Positions 40,695 to 53,013 of a stretch of DNA of 64,000 bases are shown here, piece by piece. Every line of letters begins with the position of its first letter. The stretch's first letter is position 1. The notes under the pieces were generated by a model. It made no database searches and was not told the DNA's origin. It saw only the letters and a program-made list of their open reading frames with translations. The stretch comes from Marthasterias glacialis. Its lineage: Eukaryota > Echinodermata > Asteroidea > Forcipulatida > Asteriidae. A program made the translations under genes and the position numbers. The stretch is from assembly GCA_911728455.2 (NCBI GenBank), contig OU452234.1, positions 5,098,549-5,162,548 of the forward strand, read 5' to 3'.

Positions 40695-41030
40695 TACGGC
40701 GGGTATTTTTGCCGAGCGGTCTACTGGTACATCGTATTCAAGGTCTGAGCTGAATCATTGGAGTGTGGGTTGGATTCCCGGTCACGACATTTGTGTCATT
40801 GAGCAAGAGACTTAATCATGATTGCTTCTCTTCACCCAGGTGTGCAATTGGGAACCTGAGAGGGCTGAAACAGTATGTTGGATTAACCCCTCAGCATGTT
40901 TTATCAGCAGCTTGGGAATTGGGGTTGTATGCTCCCCAGGGAGATGAGAAAGTTTGAGGAATGGCTTAAGTATGCCTGATGAATAGGAATAATGATGTAA
41001 AGCGCGTTGATCTCACTACTAGGATATGTG
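40695..41030 (+). mobile_element. tRNA-Leu/Ser-like SINE, longer copy
   Basis: TTGCCGAGCGGTCTA and GAGTGTGGGTTGGATTCCC mark the boxes. GTCATTGAGCAAGAGACTTA, GGGAACCTGAGAGGGCTGA and GAATGGCTTAAGTATGCCTG match the copies at 28325 and 56785. It directly abuts the orphan ODC exon region. Confidence 0.85.
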
Positions 41031-41474
41031 TGATATTTATATAAGAACCGTTTATTATATTACGTTTATCGAATACGTCTTGGGACAAGACTAGTCTATT
41101 TACAACGCCAGTGTATGATATCTATTGAATGGTAATGCTTTCAGTATTTTGTACTTCATTGGTATTGATACAAAACTATGAATCCATCTTCATCCTTAAG
41201 TCCAATTCTTTAAAATTGAATCAACACATCAGAAGTTCAGTATGTCTTAAACGCTCGGCCCGAACAGCGTATTAGAGAATATTATTAGGCATAGGGTAAA
41301 ATAATTCGCGTTCAATTGCATTTGCCGGAGTTTATTCAAAAGAGGGCGCTATCAGAAGGAGTTAGTACACAATTCGCCGTATGCTCGGACAGGATCTCCT
41401 GCCGGACAGAATCTCCTTCCACACCGGACATAGGATCGTCATAGAGCAAAGTCCATGCTCCATTTTGCTATGTG

Positions 41475-41820
41475 GGCAGCGGCGTAGCGACCGGAGGGGT
41501 GTGGGGTGTGACACCCCCAACATTTGTCCTAAGTCGGCATTTCGAGCCACAGTCGGCAAATAATTGAGCACCAAACTTACCCGAGTAAGGGTTAGGGCTG
41601 AACACAAATCCATTCGGCAAGCCTAGAGATTTGCCGACTGGATTTGCCGACTGAAAATTTTAGTTTAACTTTAATCCTTGTAGTGTGAGAAGTCAAACTT
41701 TGAATTACCAAACTTAATATTCTCGGCAACGAGCCCTTACTCGGGTAAGTTTGGTGCTCAATTTGCCGACTGTGGCTGTAAATGCCGACTTAGGAAGAAT
41801 ATTGGGAAGGGTGTCACAAC
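41475..41820. mobile_element. TIR element, ends GGTGTGACACCC
   Basis: The left arm with CCTAAGTCGGCATTT, CACAGTCGGCAAAT and TTACCCGAGTAAGGG is repeated inverted on the right (CCCTTACTCGGGTAA and so on). The CAGCGGCGTAGCGACC start resembles hAT-like ends. Confidence 0.75.
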
Positions 41821-42029
41821 CCAAACACCTAAAAATGGATGATGGCCTGACGTTTCGACCCTAGCAGAGAAAGACTGATACGGCTACAACGTTGAAGAAT
41901 AGGATTTTCGGCGTAACGGCCGTAAACCACTGCCGAAGACATTAATTCGGACACGGACATTTTGGTGAAGGGCGCCCTCTGGTGCGTGCGCGCGCTCATC
42001 CGGGCTAGTCTAGTCGCGGGCTGCACATT

Positions 42030-43015
42030 TCAAAATGGAGGCAGGCAGACAGGAGTGTTTTACGCTACACGAGGCTAAATTAAAAAATAGTCCAAACTGA
42101 ATGTACTCGTAACCGGTTAACACGTGAGTATTGCACTTTTTACAACGCATACTGTGAAAAACTGTCGGTTAAGTGAAAATTTCGGAAAAGTTTTCATATC
42201 CGGCTGCCACTTTCCGAGGTATTTTTTAGACTTTTTAATGTTTGTTGGGCTTTATTTCCCTTTTAATATATATCAGGTCAGTCATTTGACCAGTTCGGGA
42301 TCATTGACCAGTTCCGGATCACTTTATCTTTGCATTGCCCCCGGATCATCAGTAAATTACTCTTCACGTGACCAATTTCATAAATGTAAAGAATAACATC
42401 CAATAAGATAACACACCAAAATTCAAGTGGGCAACATCATTGTTGAATAAATTATGGCAAATTTTCTGAAGTTTGTCAGTGATAATCGTTGTTATTTTTG
42501 AAAATGATGGTTCAAAAACGCTGTTCAAACTTATTACCTTTAAGTTAATTTAAAATGGTTCAGATGCATGAACAGTGTTTATGTAAATTTACTGAGCAGT
42601 CATCTTTTCTCTTTTGGTGAAAAAAATGCAAAAAAATGCATTTTTGTAGTCATTGCACCTTTGACCAGTTCTGGATCACTCAACATTAAAGCAATGTAAA
42701 TCTGGTAAAATCATACTTTTTAGAGCACTCAACACATTCATTTTTACATGTCGAGAAGTAGACCCAGTAACTGGGGCGCTGTACTCCTTTTTTTTTAATT
42801 TTGACATTGTCGGTCGTACTAGTGCCCCAGAAAAGTATGTGTAAGTTGGTTTGAAAAGCTGTTATGGCGAAGAGGATTTAAAACACCTCTAAAAAAGTGG
42901 CCAAAAATACGACAAAAAACTCAACAGAATTGCTGGAAAATCGCCTGCTGGCTTCTCAAGATATCAAAGATAAAATAGAATGCATTTAATTGTACTTACG
43001 ATCACTTTCTGTCCT
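42030..43015. other. Stretch without a gene; GACCAGTTC repeats
   Basis: TTGACCAGTTCNGGATCA occurs near 42286, 42305 and 42662. Otherwise the sequence is plain and AT-rich. Confidence 0.4.
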
Positions 43016-43019
43016 CCAA

Positions 43020-43560
43020 ATCAATGTTTATAACAAAAGCATTTTCTTTTTAAGTTTAGGACATTTCCAAGAAACACAAACTTACAGGTTTGGATCATGT
43101 CAGGGGGGGGGTCAACAATGAGAGTCATCTTGCCCACGGACGATCCTACTTTTACAAATAAAGGGTCAACTAAACTTTGCATGGCTGTATCATTAGTGCG
43201 TTCAATAAATATATTTACTTTGGTCTTATTTCTTTGTTTCATCGTGACATCTGTAGATGATATCTACCTGTCACAAAGAGTAGATTCCTGAGACCTGCAA
43301 GTGCCTATCATCAGCCCAATGTCTACCCATCACTAACTTAGATGTGTAAGAGTTACAACAGAGGTATGTGGGTTACATTAAATTGTTTTTACACTAACAT
43401 CAAAAAGTGGGCTGTTTTTCAGCACTGTACAGACGGCACCCCCACGTCACATGCCACAACACTCTGGGGACTCCATGCTTGCATTAGCCTAACCTAGATG
43501 AGCGGTTATCCCTACAGATTGATTACAGATTTGAAAATAAAAGCACACTTTAATTAACTC
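43020..43560 (+). pseudogene. Duplicated exon-like block, copy 1
   Basis: This block is close to 46040-46550. Exon-like pieces include STMRVILPTDDPTF (near 43113) and, after a TTTTTCAG acceptor at about 43423, a Cys-rich piece with VTCHNTLGTPC and an in-frame stop. The second copy keeps that second piece open longer (YATCHNTLGTPCLHQPNPDE). It looks like a decayed host gene; the family is not recognised. Confidence 0.45.
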
Positions 43561-44099
43561 GATAATCAAGTGTACTCGATAATTATAAATTCATGGTGAC
43601 GCAAGTTCAAAAAATGTTGTATACACAACCACTGTTTGACAGCGTTGTGTCTTCATCACGGCAGCGCATTTTGACTCATTGTTTTAATCAGTACACACTT
43701 TATTATACTCTGATGGTCCTGGGAGATTGTCCTTCTCCTCACTGATTGAAACTTGAGTTGTTACACAACCCGTTCTTTTCAGAACAACCATGATTCATGA
43801 GAGATTTCATCACAAGTCTTAACTGCAAACCTGACCCCCACCATGCAAGTTTCAAACCCCACTTATTTTAATGTCTGCTGCTAACCAAGCACTCTCATCA
43901 TTTTGAAACAGTTATTTTGAGGGCCTAGAGTTTAGGGAAGGTATTTATTGGGTTGTTTCTTCCTTTTTTATTACTTCAGGTCGATCCAACATTCACCCTT
44001 TGGACAAGACCCCCAATGTACTTTTTCAACATGGATGAGCCCCTCAGATGAGTTTACCAGTCAAAAGCATTTACTGCAGGAACCTCTGGCAAGCACCAT

Positions 44100-44660
44100 T
44101 GCAACAAGGGTCACTGTGATGTCAGCCCAGCCCATCTCAACTGGCAAGCACCCTCTTGCAACAAGGGTCACTGTGATGTCAGCCCAGCCCAGCCCACCTA
44201 AACTGGCAAGTACCCTCTTGCAACAAGGGTCACTGTGATGTCAGCCCAGCCCAGCCCAGCCCACCTCAACTGGCAAGCACCCTCTTGCGACAAGGGTCAC
44301 TGTGATGTCAGCCCAGCCCAGCCCAGCCCACCTCAACTGGCAAGCATCCTCTTGCGACAAGGGTCACTGTGATGTCAGCCCAGCCCAGCCCACCTCAACT
44401 GGCAAGCACCCTCTTGCAACAAGGGTCACTGTGATGTCAGCCCAGCCAAGCCCAGCCCACCTCAACTGGCAAGCACCCTCTTGCGACAAGGGTCACTGTG
44501 ATGTCAGCCCAGCCCAGCCCAGCCCACCTCAACTGGCAATCACCCTCTTGTGACAATGGTCACTGTGATGTCAGCCCAGCCCAGCCCACCTCAACTGGCA
44601 AGCACCTTCTTGCAACAAGGGACACTGTGATGTAAGCCCAGCCCGTCCCACCTTAACTGG
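44100..44660 (+). repeat. Minisatellite, about 52-67 bp units, about nine copies
   Basis: Each unit carries CAACTGGCAAGCACC, CTCTTGCAACAAGGGTCACT and GTGATGTCAGCCC. Unit length varies with the number of AGCCC words. The ORFs across it are artefacts. Confidence 0.92.
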
Positions 44661-45020
44661 CAAGCAATCAGCTTGACAACTCCATCAGCTTGATGGCTGG
44701 AGGTATATACTTTTACCTTGATGGAAAACAATGGAGATACATCTTGTAAAATACAATGACTAGAACCTGAGCATTGCAATTTTCAGACAGCCAATTACAG
44801 CACTCAGGTTTTCAATCAAACAAACAGTTGTGGAAAAAGCAACTACAGATCTTCCTTTTTAAGATTGTGATAACAAGAAATAAGAATATGCTTCAATCAA
44901 GAGTTGTTTTTGTTGTGATTTGTGGAATCATCACATGGATGTGTATAATGTTTCAAGACCCTACTCTGTGAATCGATGTTTAATGGATCATTTTGTTGTT
45001 TCCTTTCACATCTTCTACAG

Positions 45021-45159
45021 ATCAACTAATCCAGACAGAGAGTGTCAGAGCTTCAGTCAGAGTGGCTGACAATCAGCAGCAGAGATGTCTCAATCTGAAC
45101 CCCATCTGTAGTCACATCCAACACTGCCTGGACAACTCCATCAGCTTGATGGCTAGAGG
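45021..45159 (+). pseudogene. Cys-rich exon-like piece with good splice sites
   Basis: After acceptor CTTCTACAG the frame reads DQLIQTESVRASVRVADNQ, then QRCLNLNPICSHIQHCLDNS and ISLMAR, ending at donor G/GTATAT. The LDNSISLMA end with its donor also occurs at about 44664-44700, so this exon was partly duplicated across the minisatellite. It may belong with the pieces at 43020-43560, 45840-45965 and 46040-46550. The family is not recognised. Confidence 0.4.
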
Positions 45160-45600
45160 TATATGATACATGATTTCAACCCTACCCCCTCCCCTCCTCA
45201 ACTCTTCAGAATCCAACTGAATGTTTTGTTTGATTCTGTTGGACTGGGGACTGCACATACAGTCTGAATTGACAACTCAGTCAACGTTACGGGTAAGGGT
45301 GTGATGCATGATTTCAACCCTACCCCCAACTCTTCAAAATCCAACCGTACATTTTGTTTGATTCTGTTGGACTGAAGACTGAACACTCTACCTTGACAAC
45401 TCAGTCAACTTTATGGCTAAGGGTGTGATGCATGATTTTAACCCTACCCTATTCCCATAACTCTTCAAAAATCAAACTATACATTTTGTTTGATTCTGTT
45501 GGACTGATTACTTCACACTCCACCTTGACAACTCCACTAACTGACCAATATTACAATTAGCAGTATGATGCATGCATATGTTTCAACCCTAGCCCCTCAT
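45160..45600 (+). repeat. Tandem repeat of about 120 bp, four worn units
   Basis: Units with GTGATGCATGATTTCAACCC, ACTCTTCAAAATCCAAC and TTTGTTTGATTCTGTTGGAC recur. Each contains a copy of the GACAACTC exon end followed by intron sequence, so the unit arose from the exon-intron border at 45159. Confidence 0.8.
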
Positions 45601-45839
45601 AATGTTGGATTTTTTTAGAGTAAGGAAGGATCCTAGCAAATCACTCAAGGGAAGAGGTTCAATGGTTCAACCTTGAACAACCAGAGTAAGCAATAAAAAT
45701 AATATGAAGTAATTTTAAGGGTTGTGTTCAGAAATGGGAGCATCTTTCATTCTTGATCTTGATCGGAAAGGATGATAACCTGTGATTATTGTAGGTCATC
45801 CATCTGTGGTTGGAAAGGATGACTTGTGACTATCGTGGT

Positions 45840-45965
45840 CAGTGGACTATAGAGGGCGCCACTGACTGCACTCTGACTTGTGAAGAAAACCTCTAGGGGC
45901 TCACTGCCAAGGGTATCAAAGGATGTTCAGGAGAGACTGTTAACATGACAACATTCCTGGGTGAA
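45840..45965 (+). pseudogene. Cys-rich exon-like piece with an internal stop
   Basis: The frame reads GATDCTLTCEENL, stop, GLTAKGIKGCSGETVNMTTF, and ends near a possible donor. The single stop would make this exon non-functional if it is real. It lies between the two duplicated blocks. Confidence 0.4.
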
Positions 45966-46039
45966 AGTAAGGGTTGGTTTGATGCATTCCAAAAGTGGCA
46001 ATGTTAAATGTTTTTTATGTTTGGGACGCACAACCATTT

Positions 46040-46550
46040 TTAAAATATGTTTTGTGTGTTAAGGACAAGAAGCAAACAATTACAAATGTGGATCATGTCA
46101 GGTGGAGGGGGGATGCACAATGAGAGTCATCTTGCCCACAGAGGATTCTACTTTTTACAAATTATAGGGTCAACTAAACTTTGTATGGCTGTATCATTAG
46201 TGCATTTAATTTGGTTCTATTTCATTTTTTTCATCGTGACATCTGTAGATGATATCTACCTGTCACAAAGAGTAGATTCCTGAGACCTGCAAGTGCCTAT
46301 CATCAGCCCAATGTCTACCCATCACTAACTTAGATGTGTAAGAGTAACAACAGAGGTATGTGGGTTACATTAATTTGTTTTTTACACTAACATCAAAAAG
46401 TGGGCTGTTTTTTCAGCACTGAACAGACAGCACCTCTACGCCACATGCCACAACACTCTGGGGACTCCTTGCTTGCACCAGCCCAACCCTGATGAGGGGT
46501 TATCTCTACAGATTGATTACAGATTTGAAAAATACTAGACATAAATTTTT
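46040..46550 (+). pseudogene. Duplicated exon-like block, copy 2
   Basis: It is co-linear with 43020-43560: CGSCQVEGGCTMRVILPTED near 46088, the shared intron text GATATCTACCTGTCACAAAG, then after TTTTTTTCAG the piece LNRQHLYATCHNTLGTPC and so on to a stop at about 46538. The second exon-like piece is open here. Confidence 0.45.
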
Positions 46551-46587
46551 GTTCCAAGAACAAAAACTGGGTGTTCGGATAGAGTTG

Positions 46588-48275
46588 TTATTTGATGTAA
46601 ATAAAGTTAACACAACTAAAATAATTTGAAAATAGAAACATGAAATATTGCTTTATGAAATAATATCTGATTAGGACTTCAAGAACATCAGTCATGTTCC
46701 TACATTTATTTACCTTTAAATGAGGAGAACAATGAAGGACCTCCCCTAACGTTAGTTTTGGGTGAGAGAATCTTGTTCCTACATCTAACCATTTTTTAAT
46801 GAGGAGCTACTTCCGGTTTGACCGGAATTAGAGGTCAAAGAGGTCAAGCAATGTACAACAGAGAAGGGCCTTCCTTAACCTTGGTAATTGGTGAAAGAAT
46901 CATGTTCCTAGCTCTTAGCATTTTTTAATTAAGAACTACTTCCGGTTTGACCGGAATAGAGGTCACAAAGGTCATTAAATGTTTCACAAAGAAAGGCCTT
47001 CCCTTAGTTTGATATTTCTATGAACAATCATGTTCCTACTTCTATTTACTTTTAAACGAGGGGCTACTTCCGGTTCGACCGGAAGTAGAGGTCAAAGGGG
47101 TCAAACAATGTGCAAGGGAATATGTCTTCCATATCCTTGGTAATGGTGAAAAAATCATGTTCCAAGCACTTAGCATTATTCTAATAAAGAGATATTTCCG
47201 GTTTGACCGGAAGTAGATGACACAGAGGTCACTCAATGGGTCACAAAGAAAGACCCTCCCTAACCTTTACATTTGTCGAAGAATTAAGTTCATATCTCAA
47301 ACGGTTGATTTTTTGTTGATTTTGAAAGGTTTAAATAAGCTATGTGTAAAAGACTAACTAAACGTGGAGTGCGTGCCTTGAGAAGAGACTATGAACAACG
47401 TGCGGTTTATTGTATCATACAGTAGCACATGTACATGTACAGTTTCAACGGCACTTAGCCACACACGCACAAACCCACCCGGACGTGTACATGTATAATG
47501 GCATTGGATTGTTGTATAGCATTGCCGATCACGCTTGAACGCACATGCACAAAAGAATGCGTTAAATGTCCGTTTTGAACCGCAAGTATAGGTCAAAATG
47601 GTGTGACCTCAATGCAAAAGTTGGAGAGGACTAAATTCTCTACAATCTGATGTAAGATTTGTGATCATGTGATATAAACGTCAAAAAATACGAATTTTTG
47701 AAGTTTTCAACTTCCGGTTTGACCCGGAAGACAAGGTCAAATTGGGGTTATGTCTGTGGAGTGATTACGTAGTTTTGGATGACCTTTCCGATGATGTATA
47801 GATTGTAAAAATCCATTGTGTACTTTAGGAGTTATGATTTTTTGAAATAATAAACGTTTATTTAGCGTAATTCGACACCTGATGACGTCATCATGCCGTC
47901 ACTCAAGCCCTGTCATGTCCTAGTCAAGTTCTAACTATGTGTGAAGTTTGAAGTTTATATGAGCTTGGGAAGGGTGCATTTGTTAGCGGACAATCGACAG
48001 GCAGAAGAAGAAGAAGAAGAAGTACCCCAAAAAAAAAACCGAACAAAATCAAGAGGTGTTCCGGGCTAGTGCCCGAACACCTAAGAAGTACCAAAAAAAA
48101 AAAACGAACAAAATCAAGAGGTGTTCCGGGCTAGTGCCCGAACACCTAAGAAGTACCAAAAAAAAAAAAAAACGAACAAAATCAAGAGGTGTTCCGGGCT
48201 AGTGCCCGAACACCTAAAAAACCGAACAAAATCAAGAGGTGTTCCGGGCTAGTGCCCGAACACCTAAAAAACACC
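46588..48275. mobile_element. Composite element with GGTGTTCGG ends, internal tandem units and an end-palindrome array
   Basis: It starts GGGTGTTCGGATAG and ends GTGCCCGAACACCT, an inverted pair. Inside are four units of about 125 bp carrying CTTCCGGTTTGACCGGAA near 46806, 46935, 47065 and 47187, and a fifth related motif at 47710. The right part holds GACGTCATCATGCCGTCA, a GAAGAAGAAG run and then the array described next. No transposase was recognised. Confidence 0.55.
48020..48275. repeat. Four tandem copies of an element terminus
   Basis: The unit, AAACGAACAAAATCAAGAGG followed by the near-palindrome TGTTCCGGGCTAGTGCCCGA and ACACCT, is present four times with poly-A tracts of 9-14 bases in three of them. 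The palindrome pairs AGGTGTTC with GAACACCT. Confidence 0.9.
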
Positions 48276-48299
48276 TTTCTATTAACATGCCTCTTTGTA

Positions 48300-49750
48300 T
48301 AAATAATAATGATCATGCATAAATTGTCAGGAAAACAAAATCTCTAAACTGTTCTTCTGAATTTTACTTACGCTGAACAAGCTCTAAAGAAGTATTTCTT
48401 TTTACAAAATAAAGCATTTAACAGATACTTCATTGCCTTTATTCAAGTTGTCAAAGTGCATAATTGCCAATAAATATTAATGAATTAATACGCTTTCAAG
48501 CTTTTAAGTACACACCAACATTGTTCCTCCTCAGGACTGTAATTACCTCATGTTGAACCTGGGAACAGAATGTTTCTGCATCACTGAAAAGATATGCTAA
48601 AGATTCAGAGAGTTTGCTGAACTTCTCTCGTCTTTTTCGGCTAAAAATACTCATCAATTTGAGCTTGGATGTTACCTTTCAGGCTAACCAGATTTGGTGC
48701 AATTTAAAGTTAACGGGTTTTGTCAAACTTGAATTTAAAAAATGAAATGTTTAAGATATCAAGTCAACATTGATGGGTCGTAAGATTTCATTAATAAGTG
48801 CAAAATGATACCACCACAAGGGGAGGGCCGTGCAGTTCATTTGACCTTTCCCTTTTTACACAGCCCTAATGTGTTACCTCTATACATTTGTTTTCTTTAA
48901 CCTTTCACAGCATGAGAAAGCTGGTGTCCTACAACCTTTAATGCATTCTTCACATCAAGGAACTGGGTAAGATTTCTGACATGTCATTTAATAATATCAA
49001 GTACATCCGCGATGCCATTTATTACATCTACATAAATGTTCTTGTGAAAAGTAAGTGCACTGTTTGCAAGCAAGTACACAATATGCGTATTTGGAACTCG
49101 TGAAGTTAGCGATCTAGGCTTTGACTGTGAAGTTCTAGCATTGGTGGTGCGATGGTTCGATTAGTGGCCGTGCGGGGCGACTGGATTGTGGGTGGCATTA
49201 AAGAAGGGAAAATTCTGAACCTGCGTAAGGGACTTGGACACATTGCATCGGTGGCATGTGGAGTCCCACTATCAGTCAGGGTAATAGCTGGGTGTTGAAT
49301 TTCATCAAGACTGCTCCACTGGGGAGTTATCGCAAAATGGGTAGAGCAAAGTGCACTTATTAATTGCAAAGTAAACATATTGTAAAACCAAGTACTCATA
49401 TTTCATTGCATTTATTGTTATTGAATTTAGAGGTGTATTGCATTGTGGAGAATTATCATGAAATTAAATAAAAGTTCAATTCAAAAGCTTACATTTTATG
49501 AAAAACTTGTCCTTCACAAGTTAGGTCTTATTTTTAAGTGGCTCTGACAAAACCCTAAACTTTGACCCAATTAAAACAAAAGGCGAGATTTTCGTATTGA
49601 TCTTGAAAGTTAACAGTGTTCCCAGCAACATTTCCTCTGCATGGGAATCTAGAGGAAATGCTCTATATGGAAAAATTCTAATGCGACGGAAAAAAATTAA
49701 ATGCGACTCTTTTTTTTGGGTAATAGATAGTGGCACATAATGGAACACCA
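48300..49750. other. Stretch without a recognised gene
   Basis: It is AT-rich. A minus-strand ORF at 49106-49399 has no family resemblance and low complexity in its second half. No repeat family was noticed. Confidence 0.45.
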
Positions 49751-50808
49751 TACGCTACACATACCACCACCACAACAACTTTAAACTGAAATTTACGAAT
49801 ATCTCGATAAATGCACAGCGGCTGCCCTAACTACAAGCTCTTGCCGATTTAACCGGTTCACGTTGGGGAGGCAATACCATTCCGACCCTACGTACTCCCA
49901 CTACCCACCAGACATCTTTAATGCCGTTGGACAAACCAAAAGATCACCTTTTGTGGAGTTAGTAATTTCTTAATCGAAGCCAATATAACTTCATTATTTC
50001 AGACAGTCAATGAAAGCCAACGTAAATTTAAAAAAAACTTGACAGTCTTATCGAACGAGGCTACGTTTTCAGTGAATGCATGTTACATCTTTTAAAAAGT
50101 ATTTCTACATTTGTATGAAGTCGTGAAATTTCTTTTCAATAATCAGTTTCTTTAAGATGGCAGCCTTTAAGATTAATAATAAAACTTGCATCAGCTGAAA
50201 GTTGAAAGTCAGCTTCCAAAAGTGACTAAATTATAATTTAGAAATTTGGTTCTTACTCTGTTTTAAGACTAGGAAAAGAGAGTCATATTTTCTACCATAA
50301 ACGTGATTCTAAGAATGCTGACGTTAATGATGACGTAGATAATGGTGTCAGTGTACATGAATCAACATAGTTGCCTTCTCGTTGAAACATTTTTTAAACG
50401 ATGACGTCATATCAGCCATTCATTGGTAACAAGTTATGTTTCACACGATTATGAAACTATAGTTATAGTCAAATACTTCAAATACTTACATAGTTAACAT
50501 AGTACTATTAAGTGCATAACCCTGAAGATGTGAAGAAAAAAATGTCAATTGCTCCGTTTTCAAAATATATTTTGAAATGTTTCTGCGTGAAATTGAACTT
50601 TAAAATAGTTTGGTTTATAAAGATTGATGATTCCATATATAACATGTTTGTTTTACAGATCACTACATTTATGAGCAAAAGCTGGGTGTTTTATAATAGA
50701 TGCATTTTGTAATAAGCGCCAAACGAGTAAGCAGTTAAGCAGTTAAATTTCATAAAAAGTAGTTTGTCAAGAATATTTTTGTGGAATCGTTTACATGAGC
50801 AACAGTGC

Positions 50809-52616
50809 TTATGATACGGGACGCTTACAGATTACCTTGTGTGTATCATCACAAGGCCTATCGTTCCAGCTTGAATTAACTTTGCCTGTGGCGCAATGCT
50901 CTTTACCTCCATAATTATCTGGCTGGTTATTGTATGGACTCCATCTCATGTCCGTCACGTCAATACCAGCACCATCCAAACACACCCAGGTACCTAAGCA
51001 GAGTCAATCCAAAAATAACAAGTCTGTTAGCCTAGCGTTTGGATATCATTTGTCAGTTGAAAGTACAAGGTGTTCTTGTTAAGGAATAGCTTCATTTCCA
51101 CCCTCTAGTTTTCAGTGAAAACAACCAAAACAAAGGTCAGCGTTGGTCGTGGATTATGTGTTTGTTCATTATGGTTTATTTCGATTGCAACAATCGAAAT
51201 AAAAGAAACATTTCAACCGTGATTTGCGGGGTCTTCAAGATGCAATTTCCTGGACTTTTACAGTAGTTCAGACGGGAATAATCTCTTGAGGATCAGTAAC
51301 GGATGGACTTCGGAGCAGGAAGGTTTTCGATAATAACCGTTTCTTCTCATTGACTTGAAAGTAAATGTTTCCAATTTTAGGCGAGTATTTCCCCCTTATT
51401 CCCTAATTATATCTTTTAAATCAAGGCTAGAATAGACCAATTACGCGACCAATGTTTACACGTCATCACGTGACCTATTGTGGGTACTACGTCATCTGAG
51501 CTGATGGCAAACTACGTGCAAATACATGCCTTGACCGACAGAGTCACACCAAAAGTTGGCCTTTGGTAATAATAACACAGTTACTTAGCTATTTTACTAA
51601 AGTTGTATGTTGTGACATTGATATTAATCACATTACTGTTTCATAAACTACCAATATTACACTACAAAAGAGGTTTATTGAGTTATGCAATACTGGCGTC
51701 TGACGACTATGTAGCCACCCGCCTGTTATTTTGTTTGTAATGTAGGCCTAAATTACTATGAAAAGAGTAAAGAACGTTGGAAAAGTGAGCATTTACACTT
51801 AGCCTTGCGAAATCTGAATCACAGAGTTTTGGAAAGTAATTTCTTTGGATGATTCAGCTTCAAAACTTTGGAATTCTTGTGTTGAAAAGTGTGTGATCAC
51901 GGTCGTCTGATCAATGACTGATAATACTACGTAATAACTGATTGTGCTAGCTGGTGTTTGGAACTGCCATGTACCCCACCCGCATCCAACCACTTTCAAT
52001 CTAACAGTTACCTGTCGCGGGTTCCCATCACGTTTTAACATCATTCACGGTTTTGGACACATTTTTACGTCATTTGTCAGTGATTCGCCAAATTGCTGCA
52101 CTTTGGAATTCCCTCTGTTTCTTGTTTTCCATCAACTCACAATCTGTCACACTTCAAGAGGAATGTGAACAGATAATTTCCTCTCACTTTGATTGTTCCC
52201 ATATTTTCTTTGTGACCCTCATATTGAGTTGCATTTTGGCCTTGTGTTGGTGATTTTTTCATAAAATAGAAACAACTAATGTCTATCGTGTACAAACCTT
52301 CAACATCAATGTCGTTGCAACCAATCCAGAGACTACCGTAGTTGTACACATTGACAAGGTGTTGTAATTCTTCTTGGGATTGAGGGACCACCATCACACC
52401 GCCGATCTCAACACAAATCCCCTTGCCTTCTTCCCATGTAACTTGGCCATCATGCATCTTGTAGCACTTGTCTTGCCACTGGCTCCAAGTAGGAGGGCAT
52501 CGTCCCCCTCCGATGGGCTTCTTCAGACACCGCCCATTACCGGGAGAGCAGTTTGCCATCAGAAATATTATACCAACAACACCCAGCAGTTTGCATGCCA
52601 CCATTTTGCGGACCAT
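50809..52616 (-). CDS. Secreted C-type lectin, QPD galactose-type (two exons)
   Basis: Exon 1 is 52298-52616 and exon 2 is 50809-50993, in phase 1 (donor G/GTTTGT, acceptor TTAG/GT). The product is 167 residues. Residues 1 to about 25 (MVRKMVACKLLGVVGIIFL) form a signal peptide; M5 is an alternative start. The single C-type lectin domain runs from CPPTWSQWQDKCYKMH to the end. It shows WEEGKGIC, LWIGCND (Cys in place of the usual Leu), the calcium and sugar motif QPD (NNQPDNYGGKEHC) and WND (SSWNDRPCDD), then VICKRPV. QPD goes with galactose-type binding in this family and WND supplies further calcium ligands. It is probably an extracellular recognition or immune lectin. The gene lies in unit 1 of the segmental duplication, and its sister at 57829-60639 is broken. 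Confidence 0.88.
51430..51935 (-). mobile_element. Family-M5 element copy in the lectin intron
   Basis: It starts AATAGACCAATTACGCGACC with GTCATCACGTGACC inside. Its interior (GTAGCCACCCGCCTGTTATT and so on) is the reverse complement of 12880-13230. The right end is missing or worn near 51935. Confidence 0.75.
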
Positions 52617-52760
52617 CTATTAACAAGTTTTAAATTGCTGCCAGACATACAAATAACCGAGAAGGTGCGACCCTCACCGAACGGAACTGCGTCGAGCTCT
52701 TTCAATACAGAAGATTAGTCGAGTCACGAAACAAATTAGCACAACTCGAGTTCTCCCGAA

Positions 52761-53013
52761 CATCGATAAATCAACCAATGAAAACTTCAGGAAAAAAATA
52801 GACATAACATAATATGATGACGAGCTATGCATAATAAGCTGTGGTGTAGCAAGAAATTTAGATGACACGAAAATTATAATTTCCAGAACATCGATAAATC
52901 AACCAGTGAAAACTCCAGAAAAAAAATAGACATAACATAATATGATGACGAGCTATGCATAATAAGCTGTGGTGTAGCAAGGAATTTAGATGACACGAAA
53001 ATTATAATTTCAA
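52761..53013. repeat. Tandem duplication, 128-bp unit
   Basis: The unit from CATCGATAAATCAACCA to ACGAAAATTATAATTTC occurs twice head to tail with only a few differences. It lies upstream of the intact lectin. Unit 2 of the large duplication shows this tail only once (near 60920-60972). Confidence 0.9.

Noticed and set aside
49106-49399. A 97-codon ORF as a gene
   Set aside because: There is no signal, motif or splice partner, the composition is odd, and it lies in otherwise empty sequence.
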